A stretch of DNA of 7,725 bases from an uncultured Anaerosporobacter sp. (GCA_945787925.1 CALZJY010000084.1:1-7725); one strand, 5' to 3'; shown: positions 1-5,635, counted from the first letter of the stretch. Translations and numbers: made by a program. Notes: generated by a model from the sequence alone, not told the origin.

Positions 1-1226
1 AGCTTTCGGCAGAGGGATATATCTATTCTGTTCCCAAAAGTGGATTTTACATAGCCGAATTAGACACCGAGTCTTTAAAAAAGAAAAAGGATACCTATAA
101 ACAGACAGAACAAAAGGAAACGAACTTCAGTCCAATTGCAGATTTTACAAGTAACCAGACGGAAAGCAGCGTGTTTCCATTTACTACTTGGAGTAAGATC
201 ATGCGAGAAGTAATGAATGAGGATCAAGCAAAGATGATGCTCAATCCCCCATGTGGCGGTATCCAAGCATTACGCCAGAATATTGCGTCCTATCTGAAAG
301 AATTCAGAGGAATGGAAGTCCGTCCAGACCAGATCATTATCGGCGCAGGAACCGAATACTTATATGGTCTTTTAATTCAATTGCTAGGGACTGACCGAAT
401 TTATGGAATTGAAAACCCTGGCTATCGAAAGGTTGCTAAGGTATGCGAAAGCATGAGGGTAACTGTGAGATATATAGAAATGGACGAACAAGGGGTAAAC
501 GCAACTTCGTTAGAAGAGAATGGAGTAGAAGTGATGCATTTATCTCCGACCCATCATTTCCCGACAGGAATCGTAATGCCAATTAGCCGTAGATATGAGC
601 TGCTTGGATGGGCAACAAAAGACGCAAACCGATATATTATCGAAGATGACTATGACAGTGAGTTAAGGCTTCGAGGAAAGCCGATTCCAACGCTCCAGAG
701 TATCGATGTCTCTGACAAGGTCATTTATATGAATACCTTTTCTAAAACGCTCTGTTCCACCGTTAGAATCAGCTATATGGTATTGCCAGAACAACTTGCC
801 GAGAGATATAAGCAGGAGCTTTCCTTTTATTCTTGTACCGTATCCAATTTCGAGCAATATACCTTGTCTGCTTTTATTGAATTGGGGTATTTTGAAAAAC
901 ATATCAATCGGCTTCGTACTCATTATCAAAAGAAACGAAATGTGTTTCTGGATGCGTTCTTAAAAGGACCATTAGGGCCTTATGTAACGATTCGCGAAGA
1001 AGACGCCGGAGTACATTTCTTAATGAAGATCAATACCCAGATAAAAGAAGAGTTCCTGCTGGAACAGGCAAGTGAAAAAGGGATTCGTCTTGTCCCACTA
1101 TCGGCGTTTTATCACACAAAGGAAGTTGCAGCAGTGCCTCGAAACACCTATGTAATGAATTATTCCTTTGTTGACTCGGAAAAAGCTGAATATGTAGCAA
1201 AGACCTTATATGAGATCATTCATTAG
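1..1226 (+). CDS. MocR/GntR-family transcriptional regulator with aminotransferase-like domain (5' end outside window)
   Basis: The frame is open from the window edge (first full codon at 3), so the gene starts upstream; 407 codons are present. MocR proteins usually have about 460-480 residues, so roughly the first 60-70, most of the winged-helix DNA-binding domain, are missing. The first residues (AEGYIYSVPKSGFYIAE) match the last wing of a GntR domain. A charged linker follows, then a fold-type-I aminotransferase-like domain: the N-terminal FPFTTWSKIM region, the CGGIQALRQNIASYL and RGMEV motifs, SPTHHFPTG, EDDYDSELR, and the PLP-lysine motif NTFSKT with its lysine codon at 744-746. The family binds pyridoxal phosphate as an effector and regulates genes for vitamin B6, GABA or amino-acid metabolism; which one here cannot be told. 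The GNAT gene starts 26 bases downstream and is probably co-transcribed. A GTG at 171 could mimic a start but is internal to the domain. Confidence 0.93.
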   Translation, partial: LSAEGYIYSVPKSGFYIAELDTESLKKKKDTYKQTEQKETNFSPIADFTSNQTESSVFPFTTWSKIMREVMNEDQAKMMLNPPCGGIQALRQNIASYLKEFRGMEVRPDQIIIGAGTEYLYGLLIQLLGTDRIYGIENPGYRKVAKVCESMRVTVRYIEMDEQGVNATSLEENGVEVMHLSPTHHFPTGIVMPISRRYELLGWATKDANRYIIEDDYDSELRLRGKPIPTLQSIDVSDKVIYMNTFSKTLCSTVRISYMVLPEQLAERYKQELSFYSCTVSNFEQYTLSAFIELGYFEKHINRLRTHYQKKRNVFLDAFLKGPLGPYVTIREEDAGVHFLMKINTQIKEEFLLEQASEKGIRLVPLSAFYHTKEVAAVPRNTYVMNYSFVDSEKAEYVAKTLYEIIH

Positions 1227-1252
1227 AAAGAATACATAGGAGAAATGAACAT

Positions 1253-1756
1253 ATGAACCCACAAATATTATCAAGTAAGTATCATGTACGCAGGCTAGAA
1301 GAACGTGATATTCCGGACATCTACGCGCTATGCATCAAGAATCCTCTTTATTATGAGTATTGTCCGCCTGTTGTAACGCCAGAAGGCATAAAGTCAGACA
1401 TGGAAGAGCTTCCTCCAAATACGGCTCCATCTCAAAAGTACTATCTTGGATTTTATGAGCAACAGAAGTTGATTGCCGTCCTAGATTTGATTGATGGATA
1501 TCCTACGAAAGAAAATGCGTTTATCGGATTCTTTATGATAGATACCTCGATTCAAAAGCAGGGCATCGGCTCTCAAATGATTGAAGAAGTATGTGATGTA
1601 CTGACAAAAGAGGGATTTGGTTCCATACGATTAGTATGGGTAAAAGGAAATCCACAAGCTGAACATTTCTGGAAGAAAAATGGATTTCAAGTGCTAAAAG
1701 AAACTTCCAGTAATGCTGCCGATTCGGTAATGTTGGCAGAAAGGAAATTGAAGTAG
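1253..1756 (+). CDS. GNAT-family N-acetyltransferase
   Basis: This 167-residue protein has the length and layout of a single-domain GNAT enzyme, which transfers an acetyl group from acetyl-CoA to an amine. Beta-strand IAVLDLIDGYP (about residues 74-84) leads into IGFFMID and the acetyl-CoA pyrophosphate-binding motif QKQGIG at residues 101-106 (Q/R-x-x-G-x-G), followed by helix SQMIEEVCDVL. The C-terminal motif B region contains WVKGNPQAEHFWKKNGFQVL (about 142-161), a typical 'N-x-x-A-x-x-F/Y-x-x-x-G-F' end. The start is supported by AGGAGA at 1238-1243, nine bases upstream. It sits 26 bases behind the MocR gene with no terminator between, so a shared transcript is likely, and it is followed at once by a strong terminator. 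The substrate cannot be inferred. Confidence 0.9.
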   Translation: MNPQILSSKYHVRRLEERDIPDIYALCIKNPLYYEYCPPVVTPEGIKSDMEELPPNTAPSQKYYLGFYEQQKLIAVLDLIDGYPTKENAFIGFFMIDTSIQKQGIGSQMIEEVCDVLTKEGFGSIRLVWVKGNPQAEHFWKKNGFQVLKETSSNAADSVMLAERKLK

Positions 1757-1762
1757 CAGTTG

Positions 1763-1804
1763 AAAAACCTCCATATGATATAAGTGTATCACATGGAGGT
1801 TTTT
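1763..1804. terminator. bidirectional intrinsic terminator
   Basis: The 12-base arm AAAAACCTCCAT (1763-1774) pairs with ATGGAGGTTTTT (1793-1804). After one A/C mismatch, TGATA (1776-1780) pairs with TATCA (1787-1791) around a six-base loop. The A-tract on one side and the T-tract (to 1806) on the other give a U-run in both directions. It therefore ends the MocR-GNAT operon from the left and the RHH gene from the right. Confidence 0.92.
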
Positions 1805-1806
1805 TT

Positions 1807-2664
1807 CTATTCATTATGAGTTTCTTCTTTTTCCCCTTTTGATTGTTTTACAATGCGAACGGATTTCGTTTTCTGTTGCATCTGGTTTAAAAGTTCAAGA
1901 TACTTTTGTTGGTATACATCGATTTCTTCTTTACGTTGTTGCTCTAATTGCTGGATTTCCTTTGCGTGAGCCATCTCTTTTTGAAGTAATTCTCTCTCGT
2001 TTGTAAGTTTTAAAAGATCCAGTTCGTTCTTTAATGCGGCGTTTTCATTCTCTAATCTTGTAAGATCCTTTTGTAGCTGCATATGTTTTGCAGCCATGGC
2101 ACTACGTTCTAACGTTACTTTCTCCATCTCTTCTACATCTTTTTTATATCCATCACAAGCCTGTGTAAGCGCCAGGATAAGTTTTTCCTTATCTTCTAAT
2201 GCTTGTTCAAAAGAAGCCTGGTTCTCTTCGATTTTAGCAAGCAGTCTAGCATTCTCTGTATCGGAGTCTTTTGCTTTCTTCAAGCTTTCTGTGGCTTCAG
2301 CCTTCTTGGCAGCAACTTGTTCTTCCGCAGTCTTTAATTGTTTCTGTAAGGAAAGAATCGTCTCATCCTTAGAACCTAGGATTCCTTCAAATTCCGCATG
2401 TACGGATTCGGTGATATTCTCATTATGTTCTAAGCTATCCATATACATACGAGTTAAAATCGTTACATATTTCTCGAATGTCTCGATTTCTCCACGTTTC
2501 TGATTTAAAACCGTCTTTCCTTTTTGGAATTCATATGTTTCAATCAGTTTGCTCAATGTCTGTTGTTGATTATTTCCAAGTTCTGCGCTGATTGCTTTGA
2601 ACTTTTCTGCTGTTTCCTCATCAATACGAAATGATTTTGGTTTTAATTCCTTTGTTTCGGCCAT
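1807..2664 (-). CDS. ribbon-helix-helix DNA-binding protein with long coiled-coil domain
   Basis: The protein has 285 residues. Residues 8-45 look like a ribbon-helix-helix domain: strand KSFRID (10-15), helix ETAEKFKAISAELG, then NNQQQTLSKLIETYE as the second helix. RHH dimers insert the strand into the DNA major groove. From about 97 to 266 the sequence is almost all charged heptads rich in E, K, Q, L and A, with no Pro, typical of a long parallel coiled coil; the C-terminal tail is basic (TKSVRIVKQSKGEK). Start choice: the ATG at 2664 has AGAGGT at 2671-2676 and lies about 33 bases downstream of the predicted transcription start. The frame stays open to an ATG at 2910, but that extension would translate through the promoter and is not protein-like. 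RHH plus coiled coil recalls plasmid or nucoid-organising proteins, but I do not recognise a named family. The heptamer in its own promoter suggests autoregulation (inference). Confidence 0.88.
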   Translation of the reverse strand: MAETKELKPKSFRIDEETAEKFKAISAELGNNQQQTLSKLIETYEFQKGKTVLNQKRGEIETFEKYVTILTRMYMDSLEHNENITESVHAEFEGILGSKDETILSLQKQLKTAEEQVAAKKAEATESLKKAKDSDTENARLLAKIEENQASFEQALEDKEKLILALTQACDGYKKDVEEMEKVTLERSAMAAKHMQLQKDLTRLENENAALKNELDLLKLTNERELLQKEMAHAKEIQQLEQQRKEEIDVYQQKYLELLNQMQQKTKSVRIVKQSKGEKEETHNE

Positions 2665-2703
2665 ATTTTTACCTCTATTTCCTTTTCCTTGTTTTCTACT
2701 CTT

Positions 2704-2732
2704 ATTATAACGTAATACACTACATTTTTCAA
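2704..2732 (-). promoter_or_regulatory. promoter of the RHH/coiled-coil gene with an embedded operator heptamer
   Basis: Read on the minus strand, TTGAAA (2732-2727) and a perfect TATAAT (2709-2704) are separated by exactly 17 bases, a near-consensus sigma-A promoter. Transcription should start near 2697, leaving a leader of about 33 bases with the ribosome binding site. Between the two boxes lies the heptamer GTAATAC (plus strand 2712-2718), the unit repeated three times just upstream at 2742-2774. A protein bound there would block RNA polymerase. That the bound protein is the RHH product is inference. Confidence 0.85.
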
Positions 2733-2741
2733 GTATATTAC

Positions 2742-2774
2742 GTATTACACAACAACGTATTACGCACGTATTAC
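2742..2774 (-). repeat. left GTAATAC array (three heptamers, 11 + 15 base spacing)
   Basis: On the minus strand GTAATAC occurs at 2774-2768, 2763-2757 and 2748-2742, with gaps of 4 and 8 bases, so the starts are 11 and 15 bases apart. ATATTAC (2735-2741) abuts the last unit. The array lies directly upstream of the -35 box of the RHH gene. Orientation and spacing are repeated exactly at 3910-3942 on the plus strand. Confidence 0.85.
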
Positions 2775-2780
2775 ATTGTG

Positions 2781-3062
2781 TAGTAAAAATACTTCGAAAA
2801 GAAGGTGCAAAAATACAAAACATGGAGTGATCAGAGGAGAAATGCCGTATTTGGGGCGATGCCCACCCAAGACAGCTATAAAAACGAGAAAAAACACTTA
2901 TTTTAGGCATCTATGTCACACAACGCATTATTTCGCTCATACGGAGGTTTTTTATTTTACCCTACTAATGTATCCAAAAATCATTTTTACCTGCCTAAAT
3001 AACGAAAATATGAGGTCGTTTTTAAGGCACCTTTCTTTTGGTTAAAAAACCTATCCCCTTAC
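2781..3062. other. unassigned intergenic stretch between array and palindrome
   Basis: I see no convincing gene. An 89-codon plus-strand frame (2776-3045) has no ribosome binding site and an unlikely composition (Cys-, His- and Tyr-rich). A small hairpin is possible at 2851-2870 (TTGGG with CCCAA, or GGGC with GCCC). Two inverted pairs interleave: ATTTTAGGCA (2900-2909) with TGCCTAAAT (2992-3000), and AGGTTTTTTA (2945-2954) with TAAAAAACCT (3043-3052). A small RNA ending at the hairpin 3105-3131 is conceivable, but I find no clear promoter for it. Confidence 0.4.
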
Positions 3063-3098
3063 TTAAATGTAACACAATACCTATTGTGTTACATTTAA
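3063..3098. repeat. perfect 36-bp palindrome with 17-bp arms (recombinase core-like or operator site)
   Basis: Arm TTAAATGTAACACAATA (3063-3079) is the exact reverse complement of 3082-3098, with only CC between. Each arm contains GTAACAC, one base from the array heptamer GTAATAC. A TGTATTA unit follows at 3099-3105. Viewed as a tyrosine-recombinase core it can be parsed as 13-14 bp arms around an 8-base centre; viewed as an operator it is a dimer site. It lies 132 bases upstream of the recombinase start. Confidence 0.85.
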
Positions 3099-3104
3099 TG
3101 TATT

Positions 3105-3131
3105 AAAAAAGGCCTAAAAATGGCCTTTTTT
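3105..3131. terminator. bidirectional terminator-like hairpin
   Basis: AAAAAAGGCC (3105-3114) pairs perfectly with GGCCTTTTTT (3122-3131) around a seven-base loop. The U-run works in both directions. No annotated gene ends here, so it may insulate the recombinase promoter from upstream transcription or end an unrecognised small RNA from 2781-3104. Confidence 0.7.
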
Positions 3132-3148
3132 CTTCCAAATAATGAGAT

Positions 3149-3191
3149 ATGTAACATAACTATTGATATTGTACATTATATGTAATAAAAT
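3149..3191 (+). promoter_or_regulatory. recombinase promoter overlapped by a degenerate copy of the palindrome
   Basis: TTGATA (3163-3168) and TAAAAT (3186-3191) are 17 bases apart, with a predicted start near 3198 and a leader of about 32 bases to the ATG. A degenerate palindrome copy overlies it: ATGTAACA at 3149, ACATT at 3173 and TGTAATA at 3181. These have the same offsets (0, 24, 32) as ATGTAACA at 3067, ACATT at 3091 and TGTATTA at 3099 in the perfect palindrome. A protein bound here would cover both promoter boxes. Confidence 0.75.
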
Positions 3192-3229
3192 ATTAATAGA
3201 CATTAGACACAAGAGAAAGAGGTGGTGGT

Positions 3230-3775
3230 ATGGATTTTGTACAACCAATACGAGATAAGAAGATGATCGAGGCAATGAAGCGAGAGTTATTGCGTACTGG
3301 CTATCGTAATTACATGTTGTTCCTGGTGGGAATCAATACAGGATTGCGTATTTCAGATATTCTGTCCTTAAAAGTAAAGGATGTAAGAAATCAGACATAT
3401 TTAACATTAAGAGAGAAGAAAACCAGCAAAATCAAGCGTTTGAAGATCACGGGAATCGGGCAGGAACTCGATGATTATACAGAAAACATGGGAGAAGATC
3501 AATACTTATTTGCGTCTCAAAAGGGCCATAACGAGCCGATTACAAGGGTTCAGGCCTATCGCATTCTGAATAAAGCAGCAGAAGCAATAGGGCTCAACGA
3601 AGATATCGGAACCCATACATTACGTAAGACTTACGGGTATCATTTCTACCAGAAAACCAAGGATGTAGCCCTATTACAGGAGCTTTTTAACCACTCATCC
3701 CCGAGTATTACACTTCGATATATCGGTATAAATCAAGACGTAATGGACCGTGCGATGAATGATTTCGTACTTTAG
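3230..3775 (+). CDS. compact tyrosine recombinase (catalytic domain only)
   Basis: The 181-residue protein is a phage-integrase/Xer-type catalytic domain with all active-site residues visible: Arg40 in TGLRISDIL, Lys64 in REKKTSK, His129 and Arg132 in HTLRKTYG, His155 in LFNHSSP, and the nucleophile Tyr164 in TLRYIGI. Usual integrases have 280-400 residues with an N-terminal SAM-like core-binding domain; here only about 20 residues precede the catalytic fold. FimB/FimE-type invertases have a similar small size, so a DNA-inversion role is possible, as are integration or dimer resolution. The start has AGAGG at 3218-3222, seven bases upstream, and the protein ends normally 17 residues after Tyr164, so this is unlikely to be a truncated remnant. 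It is divergent from the RHH gene and surrounded by heptamer sites; I infer a functional link. The target site is unknown. Confidence 0.93.
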   Translation: MDFVQPIRDKKMIEAMKRELLRTGYRNYMLFLVGINTGLRISDILSLKVKDVRNQTYLTLREKKTSKIKRLKITGIGQELDDYTENMGEDQYLFASQKGHNEPITRVQAYRILNKAAEAIGLNEDIGTHTLRKTYGYHFYQKTKDVALLQELFNHSSPSITLRYIGINQDVMDRAMNDFVL

Positions 3776-3809
3776 GAAGAGGATTTTTAGCAATCCCCTT
3801 CCTTTTTTT
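3774..3809 (+). terminator. intrinsic terminator of the recombinase gene
   Basis: AGGAAGAGGATT (3774-3785) pairs with AATCCCCTTCCT (3792-3803) with one A/C mismatch and a six-base loop, followed by a T-run to 3809. The stem begins within the stop codon. It separates the recombinase from the acetyltransferase-nudC operon. Confidence 0.88.
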
Positions 3810-4119
3810 GATATTTTTGGCCATTTAGTTTACATAATATTATTATGAATACCTTTTTTGGTGTTATTTTATGATTTTCTCTATTTATGTACACACTTTA
3901 TGTGATGTAGTAATACATATGTAATACAATGTAATGTAATACATAATTTATACAAAAATCTTTGAAATTCCAAAATAAAAAAGTAAAAAAACAGGAAGGA
4001 GGCTAGATAGGCTATTTTCTAATGAGTTCAAAGCAGTTTTACATTATTCCAATGAATATTCTTATATTTCCGGCCATACGTTGTTAAGAAATAAGGAATC
4101 AATAAGATGAGGAGAGCCT
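3810..4119. other. AT-rich intergenic region holding the right array and the acetyltransferase leader
   Basis: Besides the array at 3910-3944, this holds a short palindrome CATAATA-T-TATTATG (3833-3847) and a stray AAGGAGG (3996-4002) that serves no start codon. Only a weak promoter candidate is seen: TTTACA (4038-4043) and TATATT (4063-4068) with a 19-base spacer. ATAGGCT (4008-4014) can pair with AGCCTAT (4115-4121), which overlaps the start codon of the next gene. A start-less 43-codon open stretch (3979-4110) reads somewhat like protein but cannot be assigned. Confidence 0.4.
3910..3944 (+). repeat. right GTAATAC array (three heptamers, 11 + 15 base spacing)
   Basis: GTAATAC occurs at 3910-3916, 3921-3927 and 3936-3942, with gaps of 4 and 8 bases, exactly as in the left array but on the opposite strand. 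A partial unit, GTAAT, sits at 3931-3935. The last unit is followed by ATAATTTATAC; the left array has the similar GTAATATAC at the same place. The array lies about 175 bases upstream of the GNAT start at 4120 and could also influence that operon. Confidence 0.85.
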
Positions 4120-4668
4120 ATGTATGTGCCAGCAAGAGAATTTGCGTTAAGCGATGGCAGTATCTGTGTGATGAAAAGCCCGACCGCAAACGATGCAAAA
4201 AATATGGTGAACTATTTAAAAGAAGTAGCCAAAGAAACGCCGTATATGATACGATATATAGATGAGATAGAGCAAAGTCGCAGAGAATGGCCAATAAAGC
4301 TGAAAAATGCTTCGGAGCAAGAGGGAGTATTGTATTTATGCGTATTTTTCAATCAGAAAATCGTGGCAAACGGTACGATATGTCATATCTCTACTTATCG
4401 GAAAGTACGACATCGTGCCAGTATCAGTATTGCCGTATTAGAAGAGATGTGGCATAAGGGGATTGGAACTACGCTGTTACATGAATTAGTTGGCTATGCA
4501 AAGAAGATGCGCTACTCTCAGATAGAGCTAGAGGTAGCATGCAGTAACATTCGTGCGATTTCGCTGTATTTAGGTTGTGGGTTTCAGATCTATGGGAGAC
4601 GGAATCATGCATATAAAATAGATGGAATAGGACTGATCGATGAGTATTTGATGTATCGTCAGTTATAA
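4120..4668 (+). CDS. GNAT-family N-acetyltransferase
   Basis: The protein has 182 residues, typical of one GNAT domain. Strand ASISIAVLEEMW (about 100-111) leads into the acetyl-CoA loop WHKGIGTTLLHELVGYA (111-127), with HKGIG replacing the usual R/Q-x-x-G-x-G first residue by Trp, a common variant in this family. Motif B is clear: LEVACSNIRAISLYLGCGF (137-155), with the N-x-R-A-x-x-L-Y-x-x-x-G-F pattern, then an ending IDGIGLIDEYLMYRQL that resembles RimI-like or small-molecule acetyltransferases. The N-terminal part (EVAKETPYMIRYIDEI) is the substrate-facing region. The substrate is unknown. GAGGAG (4109-4114) lies five bases before the ATG. NudC starts 16 bases after its stop, so the two form an operon. 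Confidence 0.9.
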   Translation: MYVPAREFALSDGSICVMKSPTANDAKNMVNYLKEVAKETPYMIRYIDEIEQSRREWPIKLKNASEQEGVLYLCVFFNQKIVANGTICHISTYRKVRHRASISIAVLEEMWHKGIGTTLLHELVGYAKKMRYSQIELEVACSNIRAISLYLGCGFQIYGRRNHAYKIDGIGLIDEYLMYRQL

Positions 4669-4684
4669 GCCGAAGGAGGAGAGT

Positions 4685-5530
4685 ATGATACAGGATATTT
4701 TACCAAGAAGATTCTATAATGAATTTGAAGTACATACGGTTACAGAAGACGATGTTGTATTGGCATATGACGGCAAACTAGCATATATGAACCTGTCGAT
4801 GCATGGAATTATTCTTCCCGTGTATCGAGAACTTAAGAATGAAGTAGAAAAAGAAGCGCTTACCTATGCATTTCGTATAGATGAGACTCGCTACTTCATA
4901 TATGAAGGAAGCCGACACTTAGAAGAACAGAATGGATTTTCCTATATTCCATGGAGTGAATATCGCGAGTATGGCCCAATGCATGAATTGCTTGCAACTA
5001 CAGTAGGCGCACAGTTATCCGAATGGTATGCATCCCATAAATATTGTGGCTGCTGTGGAGAAAACATGGTAAAAAGCGAGAAAGAGCGTGCGATGTGTTA
5101 TCCATCTTGTAAAAAGACAGTATATCCAACGATTAGTCCATCTGTGATTGTAGGGATTACGAATAAGGATGAGCTATTGCTTACGAAGTATGCAAATGCT
5201 CCATATAAGCTGTATGCATTGGTTGCAGGCTATAGCGAGATTGGTGAGAGCATCGAAGAGACGGCGCGAAGAGAGGTAATGGAGGAAGTAGGACTTTCCG
5301 TAAAGAACTTACGTTATTATAAAAGTCAGCCATGGCCAATCAGTAGCGCCATGTTATTCGGATTCTTTGCAGAGGTAGATGAAGATCCAACTATCACGTT
5401 GCAAGAGGAAGAGTTAAAGGAAGGAACTTGGTTCAAACGAGAAGACATTCCAGAAACGACTTCCACGATCAGCCTTACCAATGAAATGATTGAATATTTC
5501 CGGAACCACCCAGAACAATTTGAACAATAG
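4685..5530 (+). CDS. nudC: NADH pyrophosphatase / NAD-cap decapping Nudix hydrolase (NudC family)
   Basis: NudC hydrolyses NAD(H) to NMN(H) and AMP and, in other bacteria, removes NAD caps from RNA. In this 281-residue protein (E. coli NudC has 257) I see the three expected parts: an N-terminal domain (1-115); a zinc ribbon with Cys121, Cys124, Cys138 and Cys142 followed by VYPTISPSVIV; and a perfect Nudix box from Gly182 to Leu204 (G-x5-E-x7-REVMEEVGL). The subfamily signature SQPWP at residues 214-218 separates it from other Nudix enzymes. The second zinc pair is spaced C-x3-C rather than the usual C-x2-C. AGGAGG at 4674-4679 supports the start. It lies 16 bases after the acetyltransferase, with no terminator between them and none obvious after it. 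Confidence 0.94.
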   Translation: MIQDILPRRFYNEFEVHTVTEDDVVLAYDGKLAYMNLSMHGIILPVYRELKNEVEKEALTYAFRIDETRYFIYEGSRHLEEQNGFSYIPWSEYREYGPMHELLATTVGAQLSEWYASHKYCGCCGENMVKSEKERAMCYPSCKKTVYPTISPSVIVGITNKDELLLTKYANAPYKLYALVAGYSEIGESIEETARREVMEEVGLSVKNLRYYKSQPWPISSAMLFGFFAEVDEDPTITLQEEELKEGTWFKREDIPETTSTISLTNEMIEYFRNHPEQFEQ

Positions 5531-5606
5531 AATATTCCGCTTGTAGTGAAATACTATACGAATCCAGACTTAAAAGAGAAAAAGACAGCATAAAACTGTT
5601 TTAAAG

Positions 5607-5635
5607 TTGAAGAATATGGAAAAATAAGGTACAAT
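5607..5635 (+). promoter_or_regulatory. promoter of the membrane-protein gene
   Basis: TTGAAG (5607-5612) and TACAAT (5630-5635) are separated by 17 bases, giving a start near 5642 and a leader of about 31 bases that ends in AAGGAGAG (5660-5667), five bases before the ATG at 5673. This makes the gene an independent unit although it follows nudC by only 142 bases. Confidence 0.75.

Noticed and set aside
171..1226. Treating the GTG at 171 as the start of the MocR gene
   Set aside because: The frame is open to the window edge and the residues before it match the end of a GntR winged helix and linker, so the true start is upstream of the window.
2096..2503. 135-codon plus-strand frame opposite the coiled coil
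   Set aside because: Antisense shadow of a strongly coding region; Ser/Ala/Phe-rich composition is the mirror of Glu/Lys-rich codons.
2711..2776. Reading the GTAATAC repeats as a CRISPR array
   Set aside because: Units are seven bases with 4- and 8-base gaps, far shorter than CRISPR repeats and spacers, and no cas genes are present.
2665..2910. N-terminal extension of the RHH protein to an upstream ATG at 2910
   Set aside because: It would translate through the -10/-35 boxes and the heptamer array, has an unlikely Cys- and Ser-rich composition, and the ATG at 2664 has a good ribosome binding site and begins just before the RHH strand.
2776..3045. 89-codon plus-strand reading frame
   Set aside because: No ribosome binding site, many Cys/His/Tyr residues and no recognisable pattern; it covers non-coding repeat-containing DNA.
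3705..3711. An additional GTATTAC inside the recombinase coding sequence
   Set aside because: It falls in codons of the conserved Ser-Ile-Thr-Leu segment before the catalytic tyrosine and is not part of a spaced array, so chance is the simpler explanation.
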